Shown piece after piece: positions 1-6,827 of a stretch of DNA of 17,144 nucleotides (position 1 is the first letter of the stretch; each line of letters opens with the position of its first letter). A program made the translations under genes and the position numbers. The stretch lies in contig JALVUB010000280.1 of NCBI GenBank assembly GCA_027023915.1, positions 1 through 17,144 of the forward strand, in the 5' to 3' direction. The notes below the pieces were generated by a model, which was not told where the DNA came from, did not search any database, and saw only the letters and a list, made by a program, of their open reading frames with translations. This DNA comes from Sedimenticola sp. Lineage in GTDB: Bacteria; Pseudomonadota; Gammaproteobacteria; Chromatiales; Chromatiaceae.

Positions 1-68
1 TCCAGCAGCCGGTCGAGCTGCTGCTGGAAGTCGGGGGTGCTGGAGTCGAGTTTACGGATTTCAGCCAT
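1..68 (-). CDS. hisD: Histidinol dehydrogenase, N-terminal fragment (runs off the window)
   Basis: Only the first 22 codons are visible, beginning MAEIRKLDSSTPDF, from an ATG at 68 reading leftwards out of the window. The opening resembles HisD N-termini, and hisD directly following hisG is a standard arrangement. HisD performs the last two steps of histidine synthesis, oxidising histidinol to histidine with two NAD+ in the cytoplasm. The gene lies 52 nt downstream of the hisG stop and is probably in the same transcript. The identification rests on a short N-terminus plus gene order, so it is likely but not proven from this window. Confidence 0.75.
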   Translation of the reverse strand, partial: MAEIRKLDSSTPDFQQQLDRLL

Positions 69-120
69 GGTTTTCGTTCATCTCTCCGGTGCAACGATAG
101 ACGGCTTGACTCTGCCCATC

Positions 121-774
121 CTACGATTGGGTTGACTGTTCTACCGCCTCTTCCAAAGTCTTCACCAGGCCAGTGATGGTTTCATGCTTCATCTTCCAGC
201 TCGCCTTGTTCACCACCAGGCGGGAGCTGATGTCCATGATGTGCTCCAGGGGCACCAGGCCGTTGGCCTTTAGGGTGTTGCCGCTTTCGACCAAATCGAC
301 AATGAGATCGGCCAGCCCCACCAGGGGGGCCAGCTCCATGGAGCCGTAGAGTTTGATGATCTCCACCTGCTGGCCGCGCGCGGCGAAAAAGCGCTTGGCG
401 GCGCGAACGTATTTGGTGGCAATGCGCAACCGCTGCCCCTCCAGGGAAGCTTCGGGGCGCCCCGCCACCATCAACCGACAGCGGGCAATGCGCAGATCAA
501 GAGGCTCGTAAAGCCCGTCACCGCCATGTTCGATAAGCGTATCCTTGCCCGCCACGCCCAGGTCGGCGGCGCCCCATTGAACATAGGTGGGCACGTCGGT
601 GGCGCGGATCAGCACCACCTTCACCTGCTCGTGGTTGGTGTCCAGGATCAGTTTGCGCGAGCGGTCGGGGTCGTCGCGCAGTTCTATGCCGGCGTGACGC
701 AGCAACGGCAGGGTGTCCTTGAGAATCCGGCCCTTGGCCAGGGCGATGGTTATGGGTTGTTCGAAATTCATCAT
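121..774 (-). CDS. hisG: ATP phosphoribosyltransferase, short form (HisG-S)
   Basis: Catalyses the first committed step of histidine biosynthesis, joining ATP and PRPP to give phosphoribosyl-ATP in the cytoplasm. The protein is 217 residues. It shows the N-terminal ALAKGRI segment (about residues 11-17) and the PRPP-binding segment DLVESGNTLKANGL (about 160-173). The length matches the short HisG form, which lacks the C-terminal regulatory domain and in known cases works as a complex with HisZ; no hisZ lies in this window. The open frame extends upstream into murA, but that extension is not HisG-like. Two adjacent ATGs at 774 and 771 are the sensible starts, 5 nt after the murA stop, so translation is probably coupled to murA. 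No strong Shine-Dalgarno sequence is visible. Confidence 0.95.
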   Translation of the reverse strand: MMNFEQPITIALAKGRILKDTLPLLRHAGIELRDDPDRSRKLILDTNHEQVKVVLIRATDVPTYVQWGAADLGVAGKDTLIEHGGDGLYEPLDLRIARCRLMVAGRPEASLEGQRLRIATKYVRAAKRFFAARGQQVEIIKLYGSMELAPLVGLADLIVDLVESGNTLKANGLVPLEHIMDISSRLVVNKASWKMKHETITGLVKTLEEAVEQSTQS

Positions 775-779
775 CTTGG

Positions 780-2039
780 TCACGAAGGCAGGCGGCGGAT
801 GCGGGCGCCCAGGGAAGCCAGTTTCTCCTCGATGTTTTGATACCCACGGTCGATGTGATAGATGCGATCCACCACAGTCTCGCCCTCTGCCACCAGGCCG
901 GCCAGCACCAGACTGGCGGAGGCACGCAAGTCGGTGGCCATCACTGGCGCACCCTTCAGACATTCCACGCCCTTGACGATGGCGGTATTGCCCTCCAATT
1001 TGATGTCGGCACCCATGCGCTGCATCTCGAGCACGTGCATGAAGCGGTTTTCAAAAACGTTCTCGGTGATGGTGCCCACCCCTTCGGCCACCGCGTTAAG
1101 CGCGGTGAACTGGGCCTGCATGTCGGTGGGAAAAGCGGGATAGGGTGCGGTGTGAATGTCCACCGCCCGGGGCCGCCGCCCCTTCATATCCAACTCTATC
1201 CAGTCATCGCCGGCCTCGATGGCGGCGCCGGCCTCGCGCAGTTTCACCAAAACGGAATCGAGCAGCTTGGGATCGGTATCGCGCACTCTTATCCTTCCCT
1301 TGCTGATGGCTCCAGCCACCAGGAAGGTGCCGGTTTCAATGCGGTCAGGCATCACGGAGTAGTCACACCCCGACAGCGATGTGACGCCTTGGATGGTGAT
1401 GGTATCGCTGCCAGCACCGCTGATTCTGGCCCCCATGCGGTTGAGACAGTTGGCCAGATCCACCACCTCGGGCTCTCGCGCGGCGTTTTCAATCACCGTT
1501 TCGCCATCGGCCAGGGTTGCAGCCATCATCAGGTTTTCAGTGCCGGTAACGGTAATCAGGTCCATCACCAAACGGGTGCCACGCAGCCGCTTTGCACGCG
1601 CCCTGATGTAGCCCCCCTCCACGCCGATCTCCGCACCCATGGCTCGCAGCCCGTCCAGATGGAGATTCACCGGCCGCGAACCGATGGCACAGCCGCCCGG
1701 CAGGGAGACATCAGCCTGGCCATAACGGGCCAGCAAGGGCCCCAGCACCAGTATGGAAGCTCGCATCACCTTCACCAGCTCGTAGGGCGCGGCAAAGCTG
1801 GTGATGGTGGTGGGGTCGATCTCCACCGTCATGCGCTCGTCCACGGTGATGCCCACCCCCATGCGGCCCAGCAGGCCAATGGTGGTGGTGACATCCTGAA
1901 GATGGGGAACATTGCCAAGCCGCAACGGGCCGTCAGCCAGCAGCGCCGCCGCAAGAATAGGCAGTGCGGCGTTCTTGGCGCCGGAAATACGTACCTCCCC
2001 GGAAAGGGGGGCACCGCCAGTGATGACCAGCTTGTCCAT
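780..2039 (-). CDS. murA: UDP-N-acetylglucosamine 1-carboxyvinyltransferase
   Basis: Transfers enolpyruvate from PEP to UDP-GlcNAc, the first committed cytoplasmic step of peptidoglycan synthesis and the target of fosfomycin. The 419-residue length is typical. The N-terminus has the substrate-binding Lys22-Asn23 pair in SGAKNAALPIL. The catalytic loop PGGCAIGSRP places the active cysteine at Cys117, the residue that fosfomycin alkylates, so the enzyme should be of the sensitive Cys type. The C-terminal half keeps the family's internal repeat, for example the stretch with FPTDMQAQFTALNA. It sits between mlaB and hisG, as in many gammaproteobacteria. A 98-nt gap upstream carries a possible promoter of its own, whereas hisG follows after only 5 nt. 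Confidence 0.97.
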   Translation of the reverse strand: MDKLVITGGAPLSGEVRISGAKNAALPILAAALLADGPLRLGNVPHLQDVTTTIGLLGRMGVGITVDERMTVEIDPTTITSFAAPYELVKVMRASILVLGPLLARYGQADVSLPGGCAIGSRPVNLHLDGLRAMGAEIGVEGGYIRARAKRLRGTRLVMDLITVTGTENLMMAATLADGETVIENAAREPEVVDLANCLNRMGARISGAGSDTITIQGVTSLSGCDYSVMPDRIETGTFLVAGAISKGRIRVRDTDPKLLDSVLVKLREAGAAIEAGDDWIELDMKGRRPRAVDIHTAPYPAFPTDMQAQFTALNAVAEGVGTITENVFENRFMHVLEMQRMGADIKLEGNTAIVKGVECLKGAPVMATDLRASASLVLAGLVAEGETVVDRIYHIDRGYQNIEEKLASLGARIRRLPS

Positions 2040-2075
2040 TGCGGTGGAGCTGTCCCCGATTACCCGAAACGGGGC

Positions 2076-2104
2076 ATGATAAAGAATTTTTTCCGGCTAG
2101 GAAA
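2076..2104 (-). promoter_or_regulatory. Possible sigma70 promoter of murA
   Basis: In the 98-nt gap upstream of murA the minus strand reads TTTCCT (2099-2104), a 17-nt spacer, then TATCAT (2076-2081). The -10 matches 5 of 6 consensus bases and the -35 only 3 of 6. A start near 2069 would leave a leader of about 30 nt. A small inverted repeat (CCCCG at 2054-2058 with CGGGG at 2070-2074) overlaps the predicted start. This is a weak call from base matching only. Confidence 0.3.
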
Positions 2105-2137
2105 TGAAAGAGGGCCGCCCTGGATAATAACGTCCTT

Positions 2138-2431
2138 TCAGTCCACCGGCACCCCGCCAGTCAGCAGTGGCTCAACGTCGCTCATGCGCGCCAGCTCCAG
2201 GAGCGACTGGGGAATATCCTGATATCGAAGCTGACAGCCACGGCTGCGGGCGTGATCGAGCCCTTCGAGCAACAACGCCAGCGCCGCGCTGTTGGCCTGC
2301 TCCACTCCCGCCAGAGAAACTTGCAACGCCTGCGACTGGTCGATCCGCTCAGCCAGGCGCGGCCAGACCTCCGGAACGGTGGAAAAATCGAGCCGCTTGG
2401 CCAGATCGGCCAGGGCCAGAGTTTCAGCCAT
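2138..2431 (-). CDS. mlaB: STAS-domain protein MlaB of the phospholipid ABC transporter
   Basis: Small cytoplasmic STAS-domain subunit of the MlaFEDB complex. In characterised systems it binds the MlaF ATPase and is needed for its assembly and activity. The protein has 97 residues, the usual size. The segment VEQANSAALALLLEGL (about residues 43-58) matches the STAS loop and helix that carries the conserved Ser/Thr, here Ser48. The start overlaps the mlaC stop by 8 nt, so it is translated within the mla operon. The usual downstream neighbour ibaG/bolA is missing; the next gene is murA. Sequence identity in STAS proteins is low, so the call relies strongly on position in the operon. Confidence 0.9.
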   Translation of the reverse strand: MAETLALADLAKRLDFSTVPEVWPRLAERIDQSQALQVSLAGVEQANSAALALLLEGLDHARSRGCQLRYQDIPQSLLELARMSDVEPLLTGGVPVD

Positions 2432-3047
2432 GCCTCAACTCCTGGTTGTGCTTTTCCAGCGACCCGATCAACCCCTCGATGCCCCCCTGGCGAACCTCTC
2501 TGGCGAAGGTTCTGCGATAGTTGGCAATAAGGCTCACGCCATCCACCAGCACGTCGTAAACCCGCCATTCTCCGTCCTTGCCACGATACAGCCTGGAATC
2601 GATGGGCACCGGCGGCGCGCCATCCTTCGTATAGACCTTGATATGCACTATCGCGCGGCGGTCTTCCGGCTTGCCGCGATAGGGAAGAAATTCCAGCCGC
2701 TGTCCCGAATAGCTGCGAAGCATCACCGCATAGGTGCGCACCAGCATCTCCCGAAACGCGTTGGTCAACCGCTGGCGCTGATCCTCGGTAGCCCGGCGCC
2801 AGTAGCGCCCCAGGGCGGAACGGGTCATGCGGCGGAAATCGAAGTGAGGAATCACTTTCTCTTCCACCAATTGGTAGATCAAACTGTCGTCCTTTTCCAG
2901 CTCGGCCTTGTGTGCCTTCACCTGGGAAAGCACATACTCCGCCATGTGGCGCACCATCGCCTGGGGATCGGCCTCCGCCTCGGCGGCACAAGCGGCAACT
3001 CCCCAAAAAAACAGCGCCGCCAGCATCAATAACTGTTTTCCCCTCAT
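2424..3047 (-). CDS. mlaC: Periplasmic phospholipid-binding protein MlaC
   Basis: Shuttle of the Mla pathway that carries phospholipid between the outer-membrane MlaA complex and the inner-membrane MlaFEDB complex. The 207 residues fit the family (Tol-Tol/Ttg2 group). A signal peptide occupies about residues 1-21: basic start MRGK, hydrophobic core LLMLAALFFWGVA, then small residues. The mature part has the typical pattern of KVIPHFDFRRM, an alpha-helical middle and a C-terminal YDVLVDGVSLIANYRRTF segment. Cys20 in VAAC could be read as a lipobox, although A-C-A at 19-21 also fits ordinary signal peptidase I. The ATG overlaps the mlaD stop (ATGA). An AGGAG lies 10 nt before it. Confidence 0.95.
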   Translation of the reverse strand: MRGKQLLMLAALFFWGVAACAAEAEADPQAMVRHMAEYVLSQVKAHKAELEKDDSLIYQLVEEKVIPHFDFRRMTRSALGRYWRRATEDQRQRLTNAFREMLVRTYAVMLRSYSGQRLEFLPYRGKPEDRRAIVHIKVYTKDGAPPVPIDSRLYRGKDGEWRVYDVLVDGVSLIANYRRTFAREVRQGGIEGLIGSLEKHNQELRHG

Positions 3048-3514
3048 TTTTTCCGCTCTCCTGCCTTTTCGAAAATGAACTGTCCTATCACCTCTTCCAA
3101 CACCATGGCCGACTGTGTGACATCAATTTCACCACCCTCCTTCAAATAGGTATCGCTGCCGCCCGGCTCAAGCCCTACATACTGCTCGCCCAACAGCCCG
3201 GCGGTAAGAATCTTGGCGAAGGTGTCATCTGGAATCTGGTCGAACTTCTTGTAGATAGCCAGCTCCACCACCGCCTGATAACGCGCCTGATCGAAGCCGA
3301 TATGACTCACCCGGCCCACCTCCACGCCGGCCATTTTCACCGGCGCCTTCTCCTTGAGGCTGCCGATGTTGTCAAAGCGTGCGGTCACCCGGTAGGTCTC
3401 ACTGGTGTCGAGCGCCCCCAGATTGCTCACCTTCATGGCAAGAAAAAAGAGGGCCAGCAGCGCCGCCGCCACGAACAGCCCTACCAGAATCTCCACCGTT
3501 TTGTTCGTTTTCAT
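3044..3514 (-). CDS. mlaD: MCE-domain lipid transport subunit MlaD
   Basis: Inner-membrane-anchored subunit whose MCE domains form a hexameric ring with a hydrophobic pore in the periplasm, passing lipids between MlaC and MlaE. The 156-residue protein has one N-terminal membrane segment (about 8-27, ILVGLFVAAALLALFFLAM) and a single MCE domain (about 38-117) with the motif PVKMAGVEVGRV and the LLGEQYVGLEPG stretch. The C-terminal tail (about 128-156) is helical and would line the pore. An AGGA next to the mlaE stop codon gives an acceptable ribosome site about 8 nt before the ATG. It is 9 nt from mlaE and overlaps mlaC by 4 nt. Confidence 0.96.
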   Translation of the reverse strand: MKTNKTVEILVGLFVAAALLALFFLAMKVSNLGALDTSETYRVTARFDNIGSLKEKAPVKMAGVEVGRVSHIGFDQARYQAVVELAIYKKFDQIPDDTFAKILTAGLLGEQYVGLEPGGSDTYLKEGGEIDVTQSAMVLEEVIGQFIFEKAGERKK

Positions 3515-3523
3515 GATTGCGTC

Positions 3524-4300
3524 CTATTTAATCATCAGCGCCGTGAGCACGAAATCCAGTCCCAGCACCGCCAGCGACGAGTGAACCACGGTGCGGGTGG
3601 TGGCTCCGCTCACGCCGGCCGATGTTGGCAGGCAGTTGTAACCCTGAAATACCGCGATCCAGGTACAGACCCAGCCGAAAACCAGGCTTTTGATGATGCC
3701 GTTGAGAAGATCCTGATGCCAGTCGATTCGAGCCTGCATCTGTACCCACCAGGTGCCGTCGTCCACCCCCAACAGCCCCACGCCCACAAACCAGCCGCCG
3801 ATCACGCCAAGGGCGCTGAACAGCGCCGCCAGCAGCGGCATGGCGAGAAAACCGGCCATGAAACGGGGCGTTAGCACCCGCCTCACCGGGTCCACCGCCA
3901 TCATCTCCAGACCGGACAGCTGCTCGGTGGCCTTCATCAAGCCAATTTCGGCGGTCAAGGCTGAACCGGCCCGACCGGAAAAGAGCAACGCCGTCACCAC
4001 CGGCCCCAGCTCGCGCAGCAGCGAGGCGGCCACCATCACCCCAAGCGCCGAATCGGCCTTGAATTGGGAAAGAATATGGTACCCCTGAAGAGAGAGCACC
4101 ATGCCCACAAACAAGCCAGAAACGGCGATAATGAGGACGGTAAGCACACCCACCGAAAAGAGCTGCTCCACCAGCAGGCGCGGACGCCGAATCAGCTCAT
4201 CGATTCCTTCCAGAATCCGCAACAGAAGCAGCAGCGCGCGCCCCAGGTGCCGCACTGCCCTTATCCAGCCCGCCCCCAGCCTGGCCAGCCACCCGGTCAC
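3524..4300 (-). CDS. mlaE: Phospholipid ABC transporter permease MlaE
   Basis: Integral inner-membrane permease of the MlaFEDB transporter. The reading frame can be extended upstream to an ATG at 4396, but that adds 32 low-complexity residues and runs far into mlaF. A GTG at 4300 overlaps the mlaF stop (GTGA) and gives 258 residues, the family size, so it is preferred. Hydrophobic segments include VGVLTVLIIAVSGLFVGMVL, the alanine/leucine stretch around ELGPVVTALLFSGRAGSALT, and segments near FLAMPLLAALFSALGVIGG. The block SGRAGSALTAEIGLMKATEQ with VDPVRR is the conserved MlaE region that couples to the ATPase. It is followed 9 nt later by mlaD. Confidence 0.95.
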   Translation of the reverse strand: MTGWLARLGAGWIRAVRHLGRALLLLLRILEGIDELIRRPRLLVEQLFSVGVLTVLIIAVSGLFVGMVLSLQGYHILSQFKADSALGVMVAASLLRELGPVVTALLFSGRAGSALTAEIGLMKATEQLSGLEMMAVDPVRRVLTPRFMAGFLAMPLLAALFSALGVIGGWFVGVGLLGVDDGTWWVQMQARIDWHQDLLNGIIKSLVFGWVCTWIAVFQGYNCLPTSAGVSGATTRTVVHSSLAVLGLDFVLTALMIK

Positions 4301-5109
4301 GCGGCCGCTCCGAAAAGATCCTGCTCCAGCGCCGGCGCCGGATAGTGGAAAGGCACGGGGCCGTCCGGCAGGCCGTGCATGAACTGGCGGGTCCACTCCG
4401 AGCCCGACTGCTGCAACTGCCTGGGCGGCCCAAACTCGATCACCCTGCCGCCCGAAATGACATAGACCAGATCAGCAATGGCGCAGGTCTCTTCCACATC
4501 ATGGGAGACCAGTATGCTGGTGATCCGTGCCGCATCGTTGAGTTGCCGGATCAGCTTCACCAGCACCCCCATGGAGATCGGGTCCTGGCCGGTGAAAGGC
4601 TCGTCATACATCACCATCATGGGATCCAGCGCCATGGCCCGCGCCAGGGCCACACGCCTCGCCATCCCGCCGGAAAGTTCCGCCGGCATCAGATCACGGG
4701 CACCGCGCAACCCCACCGCCTCCAGCTTGAGCAGCACCAGCTTGCGCAACATGGATTCGCTCAGGCTGGTGTGCTCCCGCAGGGGGTAGGCCACGTTTTC
4801 GAAAACGTTAAGGTCGGTGAGCAGTGCTCCGCTTTGAAACAACATGCCCATGCGCATCCGCAACTGGTAGAGTTCGCGCCTGTTCAGGGCATGAACATTC
4901 AGGCCATCCACTTCAATGGTGCCCCGATCAGGTGCCAACTGACCACCTATGAGTTTCAGCAAGGTGGTCTTGCCCGTGCCCGAAGGGCCCATGATGGCGG
5001 TCACCTTGCCACGGGGGATGTCGATATCCACGCCATCGAAGATCACCCGCTCGCCCCTGGAGAAACAGAGGTCGCGTATTTTTACCAGGCTGTCGCTTTC
5101 GATAGGCAT
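4297..5109 (-). CDS. mlaF: Phospholipid ABC transporter ATPase MlaF
   Basis: ATPase that powers the MlaFEDB lipid transporter at the cytoplasmic face of the inner membrane. All ABC motifs are present in 270 residues: Walker A GPSGTGKTT (41-49), Q-loop MLFQSGAL (about 89-96), signature LSGGM (145-149), Walker B MMVMYDEP (164-171) and the switch His203 in VSHD. The C-terminal extension (about 240-270, ending DLFGAAA) is typical of MlaF and is used in dimerisation in known structures. It is the first gene of the mla operon, with GGAAG at 5117-5121, 7 nt before the ATG, and a good promoter upstream. The yrbG/caxA antiporter gene found upstream in enterics is absent; kdsD is divergent instead. Confidence 0.97.
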   Translation of the reverse strand: MPIESDSLVKIRDLCFSRGERVIFDGVDIDIPRGKVTAIMGPSGTGKTTLLKLIGGQLAPDRGTIEVDGLNVHALNRRELYQLRMRMGMLFQSGALLTDLNVFENVAYPLREHTSLSESMLRKLVLLKLEAVGLRGARDLMPAELSGGMARRVALARAMALDPMMVMYDEPFTGQDPISMGVLVKLIRQLNDAARITSILVSHDVEETCAIADLVYVISGGRVIEFGPPRQLQQSGSEWTRQFMHGLPDGPVPFHYPAPALEQDLFGAAA

Positions 5110-5153
5110 GAAAACGCTTCCAACACCCGCTCACTGACTCCGATTGGGAGCAG

Positions 5154-5182
5154 ATTGTCCCGTTAGCTCCCAGGGGGGTCAA
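5154..5182 (-). promoter_or_regulatory. Sigma70-type promoter of the mla operon
   Basis: On the minus strand upstream of mlaF there is TTGACC (5177-5182, 5 of 6 consensus), a 17-nt spacer and GACAAT (5154-5159, 4 of 6). The predicted start near 5147 leaves a leader of about 37 nt carrying the GGAAG ribosome site. Spacing and position fit a housekeeping promoter for mlaFEDCB and probably the genes beyond. Confidence 0.55.
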
Positions 5183-5249
5183 GAAAAACAGTCTCGAAAT
5201 TGCCAGGGCTTGCCGGCCAGTTCGATGAACGCGGAGAAAAAAGCAGTCG

Positions 5250-5258
5250 TGGTATTAT
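5250..5258 (+). promoter_or_regulatory. Extended -10 promoter candidate for kdsD
   Basis: The sequence TGGTATTAT is an extended -10 element (TG-N-TATTAT, 5 of 6 in the hexamer). No convincing -35 is found at the right distance, as is common for extended -10 promoters. Transcription would begin near 5265, downstream of the upstream ATG at 5225, which favours the TTG at 5291 as the kdsD start. Confidence 0.4.
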
Positions 5259-5290
5259 CCACTTCAATCTCCGGGCAGTACCTTTCAAGC

Positions 5291-6289
5291 TTGAACAACA
5301 CCTCACAACTCTCCCAAAGTGACCGGCAGAAGCTCCGTGAGTTGGGCCTTGCCGTGCTCGAAACGGAAGCCGAGGCGGTGCGGGCATTGACCCGCTGTGT
5401 CAACGGCGATTTCGTGCGCGCCTGCGAGCACATGCTTCGGTGTGAGGGTCGCATCGTGGTCACCGGCATGGGGAAATCGGGCCACATAGGAAACAAGATC
5501 GCCGCCACCCTGGCGAGCACCGGCACGCCCGCCTTTTTCGTCCATCCCGGGGAGGCGAGCCATGGCGATCTGGGCATGATTACTCCGGGCGACGTGGTAC
5601 TGGCCCTCTCCAACTCCGGCGAGACAAGTGAGCTGGTAACCATTCTGCCGCTCATCAAGCGCCTTGGCGTGCCTCTTATCGCGATGACGGGAAATCCCGC
5701 TTCAACCCTGGCGAGAGAAGCCGATGTGAACATCGACGTGACCGTGGAACGGGAAGCCTGCCCCCTCGGCCTGGCCCCCACCGCCAGCACCACGGCCACT
5801 TTGGCGATGGGGGACGCCCTGGCGGTCGCGCTGCTGGAGGCCCGGGGCTTCACCGAGCAGGATTTCGCCCGTTCCCATCCCGGCGGCACCCTTGGCCGCC
5901 GCCTGCTTTTGCATGTGAACGACATCATGCACCAGGGCAACGAGATTCCCACAGTGAGCCACTCGGCCACCCTGGGCGAGGCGTTGGTGGAGATGACCGC
6001 CAAGGGACTGGGAATGACGGCGGTGGTGAACGACGAAAACAGAGTGCTGGGCGTCTTCACCGACGGCGACCTGCGCCGCACCCTGGATCGCGGCTGTCAT
6101 CTGCAGGCGACACCGGTCACCGAGGTGATGACGCCGGGCGGCGTCACCACCAGCCCTGAACGGCTGGCCGCCGAAGCGCTCAAGTTGATGGAAGAAAAGA
6201 AGATCAACGCCCTGCTGGTGGTGGACGAAAAGGAGCGGCTGGTGGGCGCGCTCAACATGCACGACCTGCTGCGGGCAGGCGTGGTCTGA
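5291..6289 (+). CDS. kdsD: Arabinose 5-phosphate isomerase (KdsD/KpsF family)
   Basis: Converts ribulose 5-phosphate to arabinose 5-phosphate, the first step towards KDO of the LPS core, in the cytoplasm. With the TTG start at 5291 the protein has 332 residues, close to the usual 320-330. It holds an N-terminal SIS domain with GMGKSGHIGNKIAATLASTG and ALSNSGETSE, the conserved ACPLGLAPTASTTATLAMGDALAVAL block, and HPGGTLGR. Two CBS domains follow, ending MHDLLRAGVV. The frame stays open to ATGs at 5225 and 5144; 5225 would add 22 residues not expected in the family, and no ribosome site is clear for any choice. The start is therefore uncertain, while the function is secure. kdsC follows after 10 nt. 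Confidence 0.93.
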   Translation: MNNTSQLSQSDRQKLRELGLAVLETEAEAVRALTRCVNGDFVRACEHMLRCEGRIVVTGMGKSGHIGNKIAATLASTGTPAFFVHPGEASHGDLGMITPGDVVLALSNSGETSELVTILPLIKRLGVPLIAMTGNPASTLAREADVNIDVTVEREACPLGLAPTASTTATLAMGDALAVALLEARGFTEQDFARSHPGGTLGRRLLLHVNDIMHQGNEIPTVSHSATLGEALVEMTAKGLGMTAVVNDENRVLGVFTDGDLRRTLDRGCHLQATPVTEVMTPGGVTTSPERLAAEALKLMEEKKINALLVVDEKERLVGALNMHDLLRAGVV

Positions 6290-6299
6290 AGACAGCACC

Positions 6300-6824
6300 A
6301 TGCAAGACATTCTGGAAAAAGCGCGCAACATCCGGCTGGTGATCTTCGACGTGGACGGCGTGCTCACCGATGGCAGCCTCTTTCTTGGCGACGACGGCCA
6401 GGAGTACAAAGCATTCAACTCACAAGACGGTCACGGCATGGTGATGCTGCGCGACAGGGGCGTGGAGATCGGCATCATCACCGGCCGCACCTCGGAAGTG
6501 GTGCGCCTGCGCATGGAGAGCCTCGGCATCCGACATCTATTCCAGGGCCAGCGGGACAAGCGCCCCGCCTACAGGGAACTCAAGAAAAGGCTCGGCCTGG
6601 ACGACGAACAGGTCGCCTATGTGGGGGACGACGTGGTGGACCTGCCGGTGATGACCAAGGTGGGGCTGGCCATCGCGGTGCAAAACGCCCACCCCTTCGC
6701 CCGCCGGCACGCTCACTGGATCACCCCTTCGCCTGGTGGCCGGGGCGCCGCCCGCGAGGTGTGCGAGCTCATCATGGAAGCTCAGGGCACGCTGGACGCA
6801 GCCCTACGCTCCTATCTCAAGTGA
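6300..6824 (+). CDS. kdsC: 3-deoxy-D-manno-octulosonate 8-phosphate phosphatase
   Basis: Removes phosphate from KDO 8-phosphate to release KDO for lipid A glycosylation. It is a small HAD-superfamily enzyme of 174 residues, the normal size, without a cap domain. The nucleophile motif DVDGVLTD starts at Asp17, with Asp19 as the general acid/base. ITGRTS (about 60-65) gives the second HAD motif, Lys87 in RDKRP the third, and GDD (109-111) with a following Asp114 the fourth, which holds Mg2+. The pattern DGHGMVMLRDRGVEIGIITGR is characteristic of KdsC. It lies between kdsD and lptC, 3 nt before the latter, as in most gammaproteobacteria. Confidence 0.97.
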   Translation: MQDILEKARNIRLVIFDVDGVLTDGSLFLGDDGQEYKAFNSQDGHGMVMLRDRGVEIGIITGRTSEVVRLRMESLGIRHLFQGQRDKRPAYRELKKRLGLDDEQVAYVGDDVVDLPVMTKVGLAIAVQNAHPFARRHAHWITPSPGGRGAAREVCELIMEAQGTLDAALRSYLK

Positions 6825-6827
6825 ACC

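Noticed and set aside
775..963. Upstream extension of hisG to 963
   Set aside because: The extra 63 residues overlap the murA 3' end and do not look like HisG; the ATG pair at 774/771 gives the normal N-terminus.
837..2222. Long plus-strand open frame (461 codons) opposite murA
   Set aside because: It is the antisense shadow of a clearly intact murA, is rich in His and Gln as expected from reversed GC-rich codons, and shows no domain.
2912..3874. Plus-strand open frame opposite mlaC, mlaD and mlaE
   Set aside because: It crosses three well-supported genes on the other strand and has low-complexity His/Gln composition.
4301..4396. Upstream extension of mlaE to an ATG at 4396
   Set aside because: The added residues are low complexity, lie within mlaF in another frame, and exceed the family length; the GTG at 4300 couples neatly to the mlaF stop.
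5179..6081. Minus-strand open frame (300 codons) opposite kdsD
   Set aside because: Serine- and arginine-rich antisense shadow of kdsD; no motif or ribosome site.
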